Positions 53,521-62,568 of a DNA stretch of 64,000 bases are shown piece by piece (positions within the stretch are counted from its first letter, which is position 1; every line of letters starts with the position of its first letter). The DNA is from Versatilivorator sp963663845 (GTDB lineage Bacteria; Acidobacteriota; Terriglobia; Versatilivoradales; Versatilivoraceae). The notes beneath the pieces were generated by a model. It had not been told where the DNA came from. It ran no database searches and saw nothing but the letters and a program-made list of their open reading frames with translations. Location: assembly GCA_963663845.2 (NCBI GenBank), contig OY760650.2, forward strand, positions 3,038,001 to 3,102,000, written 5' to 3'. The position numbers were made by a program, and so were the translations under genes.

Positions 53521-56203
53521 GACCGTCCTCAAACTCGGCGGCAGCCTGTCCGATCCGGCAGAGCCCCGGCAACGCGCAATGGCGGCAGGTGTTGCGGGAA
53601 TCCTTGGGATCCACGATGGCTTGCCCTGCCTTGAAGTCACTGCCCAGTCGATCCAGCACCTCCCGCCACTCTGCAATCGTCTCTTCCAGGGGCGGCTGGT
53701 CCTCGGGCACGCGGACGTCGGGAACGAGGCCCTCGGAGTCGGCGAGGCCTCGAAAGGCCGAGGTCCCGGTCTTGAGGCTGGCGAAGAAGACGCCGGCCAC
53801 CGGAGCGCCGGCGGTCACGGCGTAGATGGGCAGTTGGGGCTCATCGGGCCTGGCGCCGTCCCAATCCGCAGGCCGGCACTCCCCTGTCTTGTAGTCCAGA
53901 ATGACCAGTGTCCCATTTTCGAGCCGGTCCACGCGGTCGGCGCGGACTTTCAGCGTGAGCCCCCCCAGGGTTACGCGCCGCCCTGCCTCCTGCTCGAGCA
54001 TCGTGAACGGTTGCCGCCGTTTTTCCAGGAGCAGCCACTGCCCGATGATGCCTTCCATCCGTTGACGTTCGATGGCCGCAAACCGTGGGCTTCGCAGAAT
54101 GCGACGGCGTCGGGAGAACTCCCGGATCTCGGAGTCGGCCTGGACCCGCACCAGGTCCGCCAGCCGTCGCTCACTCATCGACAGCAGTTCCTGGTGGGAG
54201 CCCAGTTGCGCCCAGACACGCTCCAGAATTCGATGGACCAACTGCCCGCGGTCGAGAGCGTTCAAGCCGGGCGCAGGCCGGTCCGGCGCCCTGGCTCCCA
54301 GACGCACCTCGGCGAACGCCCTGAAGGGACAGGCCGCCTGCAGCTTGAACAGGGAGGTTCCGGCCCTGAAGGGGGCATCGCCGCACGGCGGGGCCCGGTG
54401 GTCCTGAATGGTCTCCATGAGGGAGGAGCGCCGAAGTTGTTCCGGGTAGCCGACCGGGACCGGAATCCCCAGGTCGGCCTCGGCGGCTTCCCGCAATCCG
54501 GTCAGGAGCGGGCTGACTCTCAAGTCCGAATCGCCTTCCCGCCGGGGATAGCTGACCACCACGGCGGGGGCGCTCGAAAGCAGGCCGACCGTAAGCTTCC
54601 GGGCAAACTCCAGTTCGCGGTCCGGGGAAGAGTGTGGAAGATGGAAGCGGCGTTGCAGGCTGAAGGGCAGGAACGGATCGGGGGCGGGAGCCCGCGGCCA
54701 GACATTGTCGTGCATGCCCATGATCCAGAGCCGGTCGAAGCGCAGGCCGGAGGCTTCCAGAAGGCCCAGAATCTGCACAGGCGCCGGCTCGGACTCCGGT
54801 TGAAACTGCCGGGCCGAAGCGAGGCGCCTCAGCAGGCCCACGGCCGTCCCCGGCGAGATGCGCCCCGAGACGCGGTCGAGCCGGGCCAGGTCGGAGAGCA
54901 GTTCCCTCCACACTTCAAGCGCCTGGTACTCGGCACTGTCGATGCCGCGGTCTCCGGGCCACCCGACCGCCTGCAGGAATCCGGACAGGGCGGGAGCCCA
55001 GTCGCTGGGGATCCGGCTGGCCTGCAGGGCCAGGTGCTGCTCCATCCAGGTCGCCAACCGGGCAGCGAGCCGGGGACACTGCAGGGAGCCATTGCCGCTG
55101 CGGGCCAACCGGATGACGTCTCTCAATGAAATGGAGGCCTCCCCCTTGGAACGCAATTCGACGTCCAGCAGGGCGCGGCTGGTCAGCTCCTCCTCGGAAC
55201 CCTGCAGGAACGGGGATCTCAAGAGTCTGCCGGCGTTCTCGATTGGAATGTTTCCGGGGTCGGTCCCAAGCAGGAGGAGTGCCGTCTCGATGATGGGGTA
55301 CTGGCTGGAGGGCAGACCCAGGGAGAGGTTGAAGAGCCGTCTCGGGTCGAGGTCCTGCCGCCCCCGGGTGCGGGGATGCAGGGTTTCACCGAAAATCCGC
55401 TCGACCTGGCTGCGGCGCCCGCCCAGATCGGGAACGACCACGCCGATTCGGAAGTTGGGGGATGCAGCCTCCGGCTCGTTTTCCAGTATCCGGCGCGCCC
55501 AAGCGGCGGCGGCGGCAATCTCGCGTGCGGCATCGACCAGTCCCAGGCGCACCGGTTTGCCGGGGGATTGGGGGAATTCACGCCGGCGGACTTCGGTCCC
55601 ACGCCCGGCCAGGGAGTCGAACAGCCGTTGCTGGGCAGGTGTCGGCTCGAGAAAGCCCGCGACCTCCACCTGGCCGGGGACGGGCAGGTCTCCTCTTTCG
55701 ATGAGATCGGCCACAAGCACCGGGAGTTCGGCGCCTGAGAACCACCGGTTCAGCCGGCAGCGGCGATGAAACTCCTCGACCCAACCCAGGAAGGTTTCGG
55801 AATCCTCCTGGTCTCTCCACTCCGGGGCGTCCAAGGGAAGATCCCAGGCGCACAGAAGGTTCCAGGAGGCCAGCGCCGATTCGGCGGTCCTGGAGACCTC
55901 CAGCAACTGGTCTGCACCCCTTGCACGGATGATGCCTTCCCAGATTGCCCGTTCTTCGGCAGGACGAAGGAGGCGCGCGGCGTTTTGCGACTGTCCGGAA
56001 AACAGCCACTCCCGCCACATTTCAGACAGCCACGCCGACAAGGGCAGGATGGCGGGCGTGGGCCAGGAAGACAGGCCGGCGGCCTCCTGTTTGCGGTCGT
56101 ATTCCTGCTGGAGCTCTCGGGCGAGCCGCAGATTGGCGGTAATGACGGTCATGTTCGGTGGGTCGAGTCCAACGCGATTGGGGACCGGCGGAAGCGCGGC
56201 CAA
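53513..56203 (-). CDS. PD-(D/E)XK nuclease protein, AddB-like DNA repair protein
   Basis: An 896-residue partner of the AddA-like helicase. The N-terminal half is a degenerate helicase-like fold typical of AddB (TVITANLRLARELQQEYD, later DRLWIMGMHDNVWPRAP and VVSYPRREGD). The C-terminal half is a RecB nuclease domain: ALDRGQLVHRILERVW, RADRVDRLENGTLVILDYKT. Four cysteines, one in KLQAACPFRAFAE and three in CRHCALPGLC, match the 4Fe-4S cluster of AddB-type nucleases. It resembles proteins annotated as probable DNA repair protein next to UvrD helicases. ATG at 56152 (MTVITAN) is an alternative start that fits the domain better; the outer start at 56203 is a TTG, and neither has a clear ribosome binding site. 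It lies 149 bases downstream of the TOPRIM-like gene. Confidence 0.85.
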   Translation of the reverse strand: MAALPPVPNRVGLDPPNMTVITANLRLARELQQEYDRKQEAAGLSSWPTPAILPLSAWLSEMWREWLFSGQSQNAARLLRPAEERAIWEGIIRARGADQLLEVSRTAESALASWNLLCAWDLPLDAPEWRDQEDSETFLGWVEEFHRRCRLNRWFSGAELPVLVADLIERGDLPVPGQVEVAGFLEPTPAQQRLFDSLAGRGTEVRRREFPQSPGKPVRLGLVDAAREIAAAAAWARRILENEPEAASPNFRIGVVVPDLGGRRSQVERIFGETLHPRTRGRQDLDPRRLFNLSLGLPSSQYPIIETALLLLGTDPGNIPIENAGRLLRSPFLQGSEEELTSRALLDVELRSKGEASISLRDVIRLARSGNGSLQCPRLAARLATWMEQHLALQASRIPSDWAPALSGFLQAVGWPGDRGIDSAEYQALEVWRELLSDLARLDRVSGRISPGTAVGLLRRLASARQFQPESEPAPVQILGLLEASGLRFDRLWIMGMHDNVWPRAPAPDPFLPFSLQRRFHLPHSSPDRELEFARKLTVGLLSSAPAVVVSYPRREGDSDLRVSPLLTGLREAAEADLGIPVPVGYPEQLRRSSLMETIQDHRAPPCGDAPFRAGTSLFKLQAACPFRAFAEVRLGARAPDRPAPGLNALDRGQLVHRILERVWAQLGSHQELLSMSERRLADLVRVQADSEIREFSRRRRILRSPRFAAIERQRMEGIIGQWLLLEKRRQPFTMLEQEAGRRVTLGGLTLKVRADRVDRLENGTLVILDYKTGECRPADWDGARPDEPQLPIYAVTAGAPVAGVFFASLKTGTSAFRGLADSEGLVPDVRVPEDQPPLEETIAEWREVLDRLGSDFKAGQAIVDPKDSRNTCRHCALPGLCRIGQAAAEFEDGHD

Positions 56204-56352
56204 CCCTGTAGTTCATGAACGAATTTTCCTGCGGGGATCGACCCTGTCCAACGGCGACTGTTCGGCGCGCAGCCGCGGCCCGAGGCCTTTGCGCCGTTAG
56301 GAGGAGCCCTTCAAAATGCAAAGGTTTTCATGGGGCGCAAAAAAAGTCCTGA

Positions 56353-56937
56353 TCAGGCATGAGTTCCGGTGTCATGTATCGCGGTTTCGAGACGCCGAGC
56401 GAGGGCATCGAAATCCTCGGGGCATTTCTGCCGGATGGCATCGATCCGACGCGATGCCTCTTCTACCAAAGGCTTTCGACCACCGCCGGGCGCGTCCGAT
56501 AGGCTGCGCCGGGCGACAAGCCGCTCGAAGTAAATTTCCTTGACTTGTACTTCGGCTCGAACAGTCTTCCACTTCCAATCCGCGGGCAAATTCAAGCCCG
56601 CGAGGATCCAGGTTTCAATCTCTTCCCAGGCATTCACGGCCAAGAAGGTCTGGATGACTCCGAATTGTGCTTCGAGACGGTTGAGACTCTGACGCCGATT
56701 CGTGTCGCCGTCACGGTCTATACACAGGAGGAAGACATCCGTCATTCCCCTGTATTTTCTGACGACCTCTGCAATGCGCTCTGATTTCAACGCCTCTGCG
56801 ACGCCTCCAAGCAGAGGATCGCGGCAAACATCGACACGTACACGCGACTTGCCAATGGATTGAAAGAGCCGCGAGAAAAGGGGTTTCAAAATGTACTGAT
56901 CGTTGCGGAAGTCTTCGGGAATGATGAGGATGTTCAC
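56353..56937 (-). CDS. TOPRIM/DUF4276-like nuclease partner of an AAA ATPase
   Basis: A 194-residue protein that begins NILIIPEDFRND with Glu8 and has LCIDRDGD with Asp74 and Asp76, the arrangement of a TOPRIM metal site (a Glu after the first strand, then DxD). A further conserved-looking stretch is NAWEEIETWILAGL. This layout resembles DUF4276/DUF4435-type TOPRIM proteins that accompany AAA ATPases in phage-defence systems. The GTG start at 56937 overlaps the ATPase stop codon by four bases (GTGA), so the pair is coupled. A longer frame upstream lies inside the ATPase gene and is rejected. Family assignment is by eye; a nuclease role is inferred. Confidence 0.65.
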   Translation of the reverse strand: MNILIIPEDFRNDQYILKPLFSRLFQSIGKSRVRVDVCRDPLLGGVAEALKSERIAEVVRKYRGMTDVFLLCIDRDGDTNRRQSLNRLEAQFGVIQTFLAVNAWEEIETWILAGLNLPADWKWKTVRAEVQVKEIYFERLVARRSLSDAPGGGRKPLVEEASRRIDAIRQKCPEDFDALARRLETAIHDTGTHA

Positions 56938-58220
56938 TCTCCGTCTCCCTGCGCTTCGCCGTAGTTTTCGGTGAAGCCGAGTGCGGTTTCCATCCAGCCT
57001 TCGGCAAGCAGCCCTCCCAACCCTCTCCCGGACGTGCGCAACTCCCTGGCGTTGGGCAGTTCGGCGACTGGACGAATGATGGCGTCGTCCGCGTCCTCCA
57101 GACGGCAAACGACGGAGGTGTTCTCGAACGTGTCGTCGTTGACGATGGTCAACAAGTCCGGTGAATGAGTGGTGGTGACCGCTTGGATCTCGCCCTTTGC
57201 AGCCTGCTTTTCAATCAGTTCAAGTAAGAGCGACTGCCGCAATGGGTGGATGCCATTGTCGATTTCCTCGAAGAAGTAAAGGCCGCCCGGGTTTGTCCCG
57301 AGCAGCACGGCCAGCATGGCCAGAAACCGTAGCGTGCCGTCCGACGCGCTATAGGCCGACACTTTTCTGCCATTTGCCTCGCAGAGCATGAGATGGACCC
57401 GACCGCTGGGATCAGGCGGGAACTCGAAGTCGGCTACATCCAAAGGTGTGAGTTCGCATAACCAATCGGCAAGAATCTTTTTTCGCTTGGGGTCGGCGCA
57501 GATATCCTCTAGTACCGTCGGCAAATTCTCGCCGGAGTCGCCCAATTTGGTAGCACCTGGAAAAGAAGGCTCTCGCATCCGCTCCGGTGACAACTCCAGA
57601 AAACGCATGTCGCCAAGGGAGTAAATCACTTCATCCACCACCTGAAACATATCTTCCCTTATTCCGTCGTTTTGCGACACTTGGGTCAAGGCTGGTTGAG
57701 AGCGGCTTAATTCTCTATATGCAAATGGCTTGTCTGTAAAAAGACATAGACCATGTTCAGGATCGTCCTCTGTCCTATAGATGGTCATTTTTTCAGTTTT
57801 GAGTTCTTCTTCAAACACCTGGAAACCGTCAGGGCTTTGTGGGCCAAATCTGACCTTTATCGAATAGAATGTTTTTTCTTCCAGTTTCAGTTCGACATTC
57901 AGTAAGAACTCGGAGGGCCAATAGTAAGGGAAGTGAGAGTCGTCGAACGACAAGCGAGAGAAGGAAGATGATCCTAATCGAGCAATCTCGTTTGGAGCGC
58001 CGCGGATCGGTTCCCATTCACGTTGACCGCCAGGGCCATACTTGCCGCCGATGATCTCCGCCAACGTATAGCCGCGGCCAATGCCGTGCAGGAAGCGGAA
58101 GGCGTCGCGGATATTACTCTTGCCACTTGCGTTCGCGCCCACGATTACGGTGAAGGGGCCGACGCGTAGGGTTTCGTCGGCGAAGCTCTTGAAATTCATG
58201 AGGCGAATTGACGTGATCAT
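56934..58220 (-). CDS. AAA family ATPase (OLD/AAA_21 type), defence-like
   Basis: A 428-residue ABC/SMC-type ATPase. It starts ITSIRLMNFKSFADETLRVG and has Walker A GANASGKSN (28-36), Walker B GLYFFEEIDNGIHP with the catalytic Glu, a D-loop and a His switch in TTTHSPDLL. There is no coiled-coil hinge of SMC length. ATG at 58220 follows GGAGGAGGG at a few bases distance, a strong ribosome binding site; the longer frame to 58271 is not needed. The TOPRIM-like gene follows with a four-base overlap. ATPases of this type work with nuclease partners in OLD, Gabija and PARIS phage-defence systems, so the pair is probably an immune module. Whether it is a PARIS relative or something distinct needs profile searches. 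Confidence 0.85.
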   Translation of the reverse strand: MITSIRLMNFKSFADETLRVGPFTVIVGANASGKSNIRDAFRFLHGIGRGYTLAEIIGGKYGPGGQREWEPIRGAPNEIARLGSSSFSRLSFDDSHFPYYWPSEFLLNVELKLEEKTFYSIKVRFGPQSPDGFQVFEEELKTEKMTIYRTEDDPEHGLCLFTDKPFAYRELSRSQPALTQVSQNDGIREDMFQVVDEVIYSLGDMRFLELSPERMREPSFPGATKLGDSGENLPTVLEDICADPKRKKILADWLCELTPLDVADFEFPPDPSGRVHLMLCEANGRKVSAYSASDGTLRFLAMLAVLLGTNPGGLYFFEEIDNGIHPLRQSLLLELIEKQAAKGEIQAVTTTHSPDLLTIVNDDTFENTSVVCRLEDADDAIIRPVAELPNARELRTSGRGLGGLLAEGWMETALGFTENYGEAQGDGE

Positions 58221-58541
58221 CAGCCCTCCTCCGGCTGACTGGCGAGACTGCTTCTGGCGCGGTTCAGCCATTCGGGCGGATCATCCGGCAGAAAGCGTTC
58301 AAGCGGATTCATACACTATTATTGCGTTCCGTATACGACACGATCAACATGCATCGACCAACTTACCGTGTTGAAGAGGTGACCGTCGCCGGGCCCGGGG
58401 GTGCACGTCGGTTTCTTGGATCTGATCACACGGCTTCGGACCGATGGCGCCGCCTTGACGGGGGAGTGGCGGAAGTCCTATCATTGCGGCTGGAAGAGCA
58501 CGGCTCCATCCGAAATCACTCAAGTTAAGGGTTGTTTGCCA
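58221..58541. other. Divergent intergenic region
   Basis: Holds no gene. It separates the minus-strand ATPase from the plus-strand cytochrome-WD40 gene. Around 58310-58345 there is a locally AT-rich part with a perfect CGTATACG palindrome (58330-58337) that could belong to a promoter or operator. Confidence 0.35.
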
Positions 58542-59951
58542 ATGGCAGGGTTTTGTCGGTCGTCCTTCTTCAAGGCCGTGGGGTGTTTCTCGCTTGCCTG
58601 GGTGGTGGTCCCGGCGGCCATCGGAGCGGACGAGTCCGAGAAGAAGCAGCCGGCGGCCGCTCCCAGCTTTTTCCGGGACATCCGGCCGGTGATCCAGCAG
58701 CACTGCCAGGGCTGCCACCAGCCCGCCATCATGCAGGGACACCTCGACCTGACCCGGTACGAGACGCTTCGCAGGGGAGGGCACAGCGGTCCGGGCCTGG
58801 TCCCGGGAGATCCCGCGAGAAGCCTTCTGATCGCCATGATGGAGGGCCGGCGCCCGCCCCTGATGCCTCTGGGCGGTCCGCCGCTGGACCGGGATATCAT
58901 CGACACGTTCCGCGCCTGGGTGGAAGCCGGCGCCCCCGACGACACTCCCCTCGAGATCGGCAGGGTTTCGCAGAACGAGCCTCCCGTCTACACCTCTCCT
59001 CCCGTGATTACGGCCCTGGCCTACTCGCCGGAGGGCTCTCTGCTGGCTGTTTCGGGGTACCGGGAAGTCCTGCTGCACCGCTCGGACGGTAGCGGGCTGG
59101 AAGGCCGGCTGGTGGGGCTCTCCGATCGCATCCAGTCGCTCGCTTTTTCCCCGGATGGAAAGACCCTGGTGGCGGGGGGTGGGACGCCGGCCCGTTTCGG
59201 GGAGCTGCAGTTCTGGGACGTCGCCTCGCGCCAGTTGAAACGCTCGGTCACCGTCTGTCAGGACACTCTCTTCGGGGTGTCCCTCTCGCCCGACGGGTCT
59301 CGGGTGGCCTTCGGTTGCTCCGACAGCACCGTCCGGATCCATGATGTGGAATCCGGAAGGGAGTTGCTGAAGACCAACCATCACGAAAACTGGGTGCTGG
59401 GAACCCGATTCGGCATGGACGGCAAGCGGATCGTCTCGGTGGGGCGGGATTTCGCCGCCAAGCTGATGCACGCCGAGTCCGGGGCCTTCATCGAGAACCT
59501 CAACAAGCTGAGGAAGGAACTGGCGGCCGTGACCCGCCATCCCAGCCGGGACCGGGTGGTGGTTGGCGGCGAGGAGCGAATCCCCTACTACCATCATATG
59601 GATCGACCCAAGAAGATCTTCGCCGGCCAGGAAGGCACCTTGATTCGCGCCTTCGAACGCCAGTCGGGAGAGATATTCGCCCTGGAGTTCAGCGCCGACG
59701 GGCGGAAGCTGGCCGTAGCCGGGGCCGGAGCCGAGGCCACTGTCTATGACGTGGAGAGCGGCGAGCGCCTGGCGGCCTGCACCGGGCACGAGGCCGGGAT
59801 CTACACCCTTGCCTTTCACCCGGGAGGCCGGGAGTTGGCCATGGCGGGGTTCGAGGGACGGGTTCGGATCCACGAGGTGGCCTCGGGAAAGCTGCTGCGA
59901 GACTTTGTTCCCGTTCCGATGAAAGCGGAGATGGCGGCCTCCGGTCCGTAG
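58542..59951 (+). CDS. Planctomycete-type cytochrome c plus WD40 repeat protein
   Basis: A 469-residue exported protein. Residues 1-29 are a signal peptide. A PSCyt1 domain follows, with one CxxCH site (Cys55, Cys58, His59 in HCQGCHQP), LVPGDPARSLL and an IIDTFRAWVEAGAP closing helix. Residues about 150-460 hold WD40-like blades (ITALAYSPEGSLLAVSGY, LFGVSLSPDGSRVAFGCSD, IFALEFSADGRKLAVAGAG, IYTLAFHPGGRELAMAGF). ATG at 58542 is the first that gives a signal peptide; only a weak AAGG lies 11 bases upstream, while the longer frame from 58401 lacks a signal. It is the first gene of a three-gene operon with the PPC and DUF1549 genes. It may be a periplasmic electron-transfer or scaffold partner. 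Confidence 0.9.
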   Translation: MAGFCRSSFFKAVGCFSLAWVVVPAAIGADESEKKQPAAAPSFFRDIRPVIQQHCQGCHQPAIMQGHLDLTRYETLRRGGHSGPGLVPGDPARSLLIAMMEGRRPPLMPLGGPPLDRDIIDTFRAWVEAGAPDDTPLEIGRVSQNEPPVYTSPPVITALAYSPEGSLLAVSGYREVLLHRSDGSGLEGRLVGLSDRIQSLAFSPDGKTLVAGGGTPARFGELQFWDVASRQLKRSVTVCQDTLFGVSLSPDGSRVAFGCSDSTVRIHDVESGRELLKTNHHENWVLGTRFGMDGKRIVSVGRDFAAKLMHAESGAFIENLNKLRKELAAVTRHPSRDRVVVGGEERIPYYHHMDRPKKIFAGQEGTLIRAFERQSGEIFALEFSADGRKLAVAGAGAEATVYDVESGERLAACTGHEAGIYTLAFHPGGRELAMAGFEGRVRIHEVASGKLLRDFVPVPMKAEMAASGP

Positions 59952-59964
59952 CCGGAAACCTATG

Positions 59965-60045
59965 GGAAAAAGAGAAAAAAGAGCGATCCACGAAGGGCTA
60001 CCAGGAACGACCAAGGGCCACCAGGAAAGACACGAAAGGAAAAGG
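59965..60045. repeat. Dispersed TTCGTGG-rich repeat, copy in reverse orientation
   Basis: On the plus strand this reads GATCCACGAAGGGC, then GGGCCACCAGGAAAGACACG; its reverse complement follows the order of copies at 3171-3250 and 45076-45160. It fills the 96-base gap between two genes of the operon and contains the ribosome binding site of the next gene. Confidence 0.6.
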
Positions 60046-60047
60046 GG

Positions 60048-62561
60048 ATGATCGAGATCCGCCGCAGCGGGTGGTGTAAGGCTTGCCGGGGCGCCGGTCT
60101 GCTCGGGGTCCTGATGCTTGGGGCTCTGGCGTCTTCGGCCCTGGGCGCCGGCCCGGCCCTGAAGCGGCTGGACCCGCCCGGAGCCCAGCGCGGAACCGCT
60201 TTCACCCTCACCCTGGTCGGGCGCCACCTCCAGGCTGCCGAGATCGTCTCCAACCTGCCGGGCACCTTCACTCCCCTGACGGTCACCGGGCAGGGGGCCG
60301 CGCCGGGCAAGGCGGAGGAAAAGCGGCCCTTCCTGGTGGAGTTGCCGGGCGAAACGCCGGTGGGGCTCTACACCCTGAGGCTTCGCTCTCCCGAGGGGTT
60401 GTCCAACGCGCTGCTGTTCAGCGTGGGCGCCTTGCCGGAGGTGTCGGAAGAGGAGTCGCGCCAACCGGTCCACCGGCCCCTGAACAATTCGGTGGAAGGC
60501 AGCCAGGCGCTGCAGCTTCCGGCCACGGTCAACGGGACGCTCTCCGGACCCGACCGGGATGTCTACCGCTTCCAGGGACGAAAAGGGCAGCGCCTGGTGA
60601 TCGAGGTGGAAGCCCGGCGCGCCGGTTCGGCGCTGGATCCGGTCATCCGGCTGTTGACGGCCGAGAAGGAGCAGATCGGCATTTCCAACGATACCCACGG
60701 CCTGGGCGTGGACTGCCGGCTGGACGTCTCGCTGCCCCGATCGGGCCGCTACTACCTGATGGTGCACGATGCCCGCTTCAGCCGGCAGGAGCAGAACTTC
60801 TACCGGCTGAAGATCGGGGAGTTCGCCTACGCCGCCGGCCTCTTTCCCCTGGGAGGGAGGAGAGGCGAAAAGGTGCCCGTCCGGCTGGTGGGCGGCAACC
60901 TCGGGGGGGACAGGGAGTTGACGGTGGATTTGACCCGGGTCGGCGCCGCGGCCGATTTCGCCAGGGTGACCGTGCCGGGACCCCCCGGGAGTCTCCCGCT
61001 CCTGTTTGCGGTGGCCGATCTTCCGGAGAGGAGGGAGCCGGACGAGGGAGCCGAGGTCAGGATCGAGCCTGACACGGTCGTCAACGGGCGCATCGCCAAC
61101 CCCGGGGAGGTGGACCGCTATCGCCTGGCCGTCAAGCCCGGAGAGGAGTGGATGATCCGGCTGGAGGCCGGTGGACTGGGGACCTCGCGCCTCTACGGCC
61201 GATTGACCGCCTACGACGCCGAGGGGAATCGGCTGGCCTCGGCAGGGGACGACATTCCGGAAGTCGCGGTCTTCTCGGCAGTGCTGCGCGGCTTGAGGAC
61301 CAGCTCCGACCCGTTTCTCAGAGTGAAAGTGCCCGAAGGAGTGCGAGAGCTGGTGGTGGCGGTGGAGGACCTGGTGGAGCGGGGAGGTCCGCTGTTCGGC
61401 TACCGGCTCCTGGCTCGCCGCCAAGCGGCCGATTTCGTCCTGAGCCTGGAAACCCCCTATGTCAATATTCCGGCCGAGGGGACGGCGGCGATCGAGGTCA
61501 ACGTTCAGCGCAGGGGGTACCTGGGGGAAATACAACTCGGCATACCGGACGCCGGCGAAGACCTGGTGGTGGAAGGCGGGCTGGTTCCGACCGCTTCCCT
61601 GGTGCAGGGAGAGCGGGCCCGTTCCGGTTCCGGCCTGCTGACCGTCACTGCACGCAAGGGTGCGTCGCCGAGGCCGAGAGAATTGTCCATCTGGGGAGAG
61701 GCGGTCCTGGAAGACGGCGCCCGGCTGCGCCGGAGGGCGCGAGGCCCCGGATTGATCACCCAGGTTCAAAGCAGCCGGGGAACCGGGCGGCCCGATCCCA
61801 ACAACCGGGACGAGCAGTCCCCCTTCGTGGCCCACTGGCTGGGGATGGAGCTGCCGGCCATGGTCTCCCAATCCCCCCTGGCCGCCCTGAAGGTGGAGGG
61901 CCCCCGGTCTATCCGGCTGGTCCAGGGAATGGAGACCCGGTTGACATGGAAGTTCGAGAGCGCCGTGCCCGGACTTCGCCCCCCGGAAAGGGTCGTCGCC
62001 AACTCACCTGGATCTCGGGAAGTCAACACGAGGGTGGGGGAGGTCGGCGCCAAGTACATCAGCGAGGGATGGCTGAGGATCGGCACCACAGTGGGAACGC
62101 CTGTCCTGAAGTTCAACCTGGTTCTTTCCGGTCAACTGGACCTGGATGGCGTTCCGATGACCGTTTACTCGAGGCCCATGACGGTTGACGTGGTGCCGGG
62201 ATACCGTCTCAGTCTGGAAGGCGAAGGGATCGGGTTGACTCCGGGTGGGGGCGGGGAACTGCTGGGCAGGGTCGAGAGGGAGCCGGCCTTCAAGCAGCCG
62301 GTGAGTATCCGGCCGGAAAACTTTCCCCTGGGCGTGTCCTGCCCCCCACTGGAAGTTCCCGCCGATGAAGACCTGTTTCGAGTGGAGTGCCGGGCGGAAG
62401 GCTCGGCCGCTCCGGGCGAGTATGAGTTCGAGATCACTTCCTCCTCCGTGTTGGCGGGGAGGGAAAAGGAAAAGGTTCCCTACAGTATTGCTCCCCTGCG
62501 CTCCAGGATCGTGGTTTCGGCCGGGGAGGACACGGCGAGGATCATCCCGATCGAGAGGTAA
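60048..62561 (+). CDS. Exported protein with pre-peptidase C-terminal (PPC) domains
   Basis: An 837-residue exported protein with a signal peptide ending near residue 33 (SSALGAGP). The first domain (about 35-140) is IPT/TIG-like (LDPPGAQRGTAFTLTLVGRHL). A PPC-type beta-sandwich follows (about 150-245; NGTLSGPDRDVYRFQGRKGQ, RSGRYYLMVHDA) and a second one (about 335-450; NGRIANPGEVDRYRLAVKPG). The rest is beta-rich and unassigned. Such proteins are encoded with DUF1549/DUF1501 genes in Planctomycetes and Acidobacteria; a binding or structural role is likely, a catalytic one is not evident. ATG at 60048 has AAGGA eight to nine bases upstream. The next gene starts seven bases after its stop. Confidence 0.8.
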   Translation: MIEIRRSGWCKACRGAGLLGVLMLGALASSALGAGPALKRLDPPGAQRGTAFTLTLVGRHLQAAEIVSNLPGTFTPLTVTGQGAAPGKAEEKRPFLVELPGETPVGLYTLRLRSPEGLSNALLFSVGALPEVSEEESRQPVHRPLNNSVEGSQALQLPATVNGTLSGPDRDVYRFQGRKGQRLVIEVEARRAGSALDPVIRLLTAEKEQIGISNDTHGLGVDCRLDVSLPRSGRYYLMVHDARFSRQEQNFYRLKIGEFAYAAGLFPLGGRRGEKVPVRLVGGNLGGDRELTVDLTRVGAAADFARVTVPGPPGSLPLLFAVADLPERREPDEGAEVRIEPDTVVNGRIANPGEVDRYRLAVKPGEEWMIRLEAGGLGTSRLYGRLTAYDAEGNRLASAGDDIPEVAVFSAVLRGLRTSSDPFLRVKVPEGVRELVVAVEDLVERGGPLFGYRLLARRQAADFVLSLETPYVNIPAEGTAAIEVNVQRRGYLGEIQLGIPDAGEDLVVEGGLVPTASLVQGERARSGSGLLTVTARKGASPRPRELSIWGEAVLEDGARLRRRARGPGLITQVQSSRGTGRPDPNNRDEQSPFVAHWLGMELPAMVSQSPLAALKVEGPRSIRLVQGMETRLTWKFESAVPGLRPPERVVANSPGSREVNTRVGEVGAKYISEGWLRIGTTVGTPVLKFNLVLSGQLDLDGVPMTVYSRPMTVDVVPGYRLSLEGEGIGLTPGGGGELLGRVEREPAFKQPVSIRPENFPLGVSCPPLEVPADEDLFRVECRAEGSAAPGEYEFEITSSSVLAGREKEKVPYSIAPLRSRIVVSAGEDTARIIPIER

Positions 62562-62568
62562 GCGTTTC

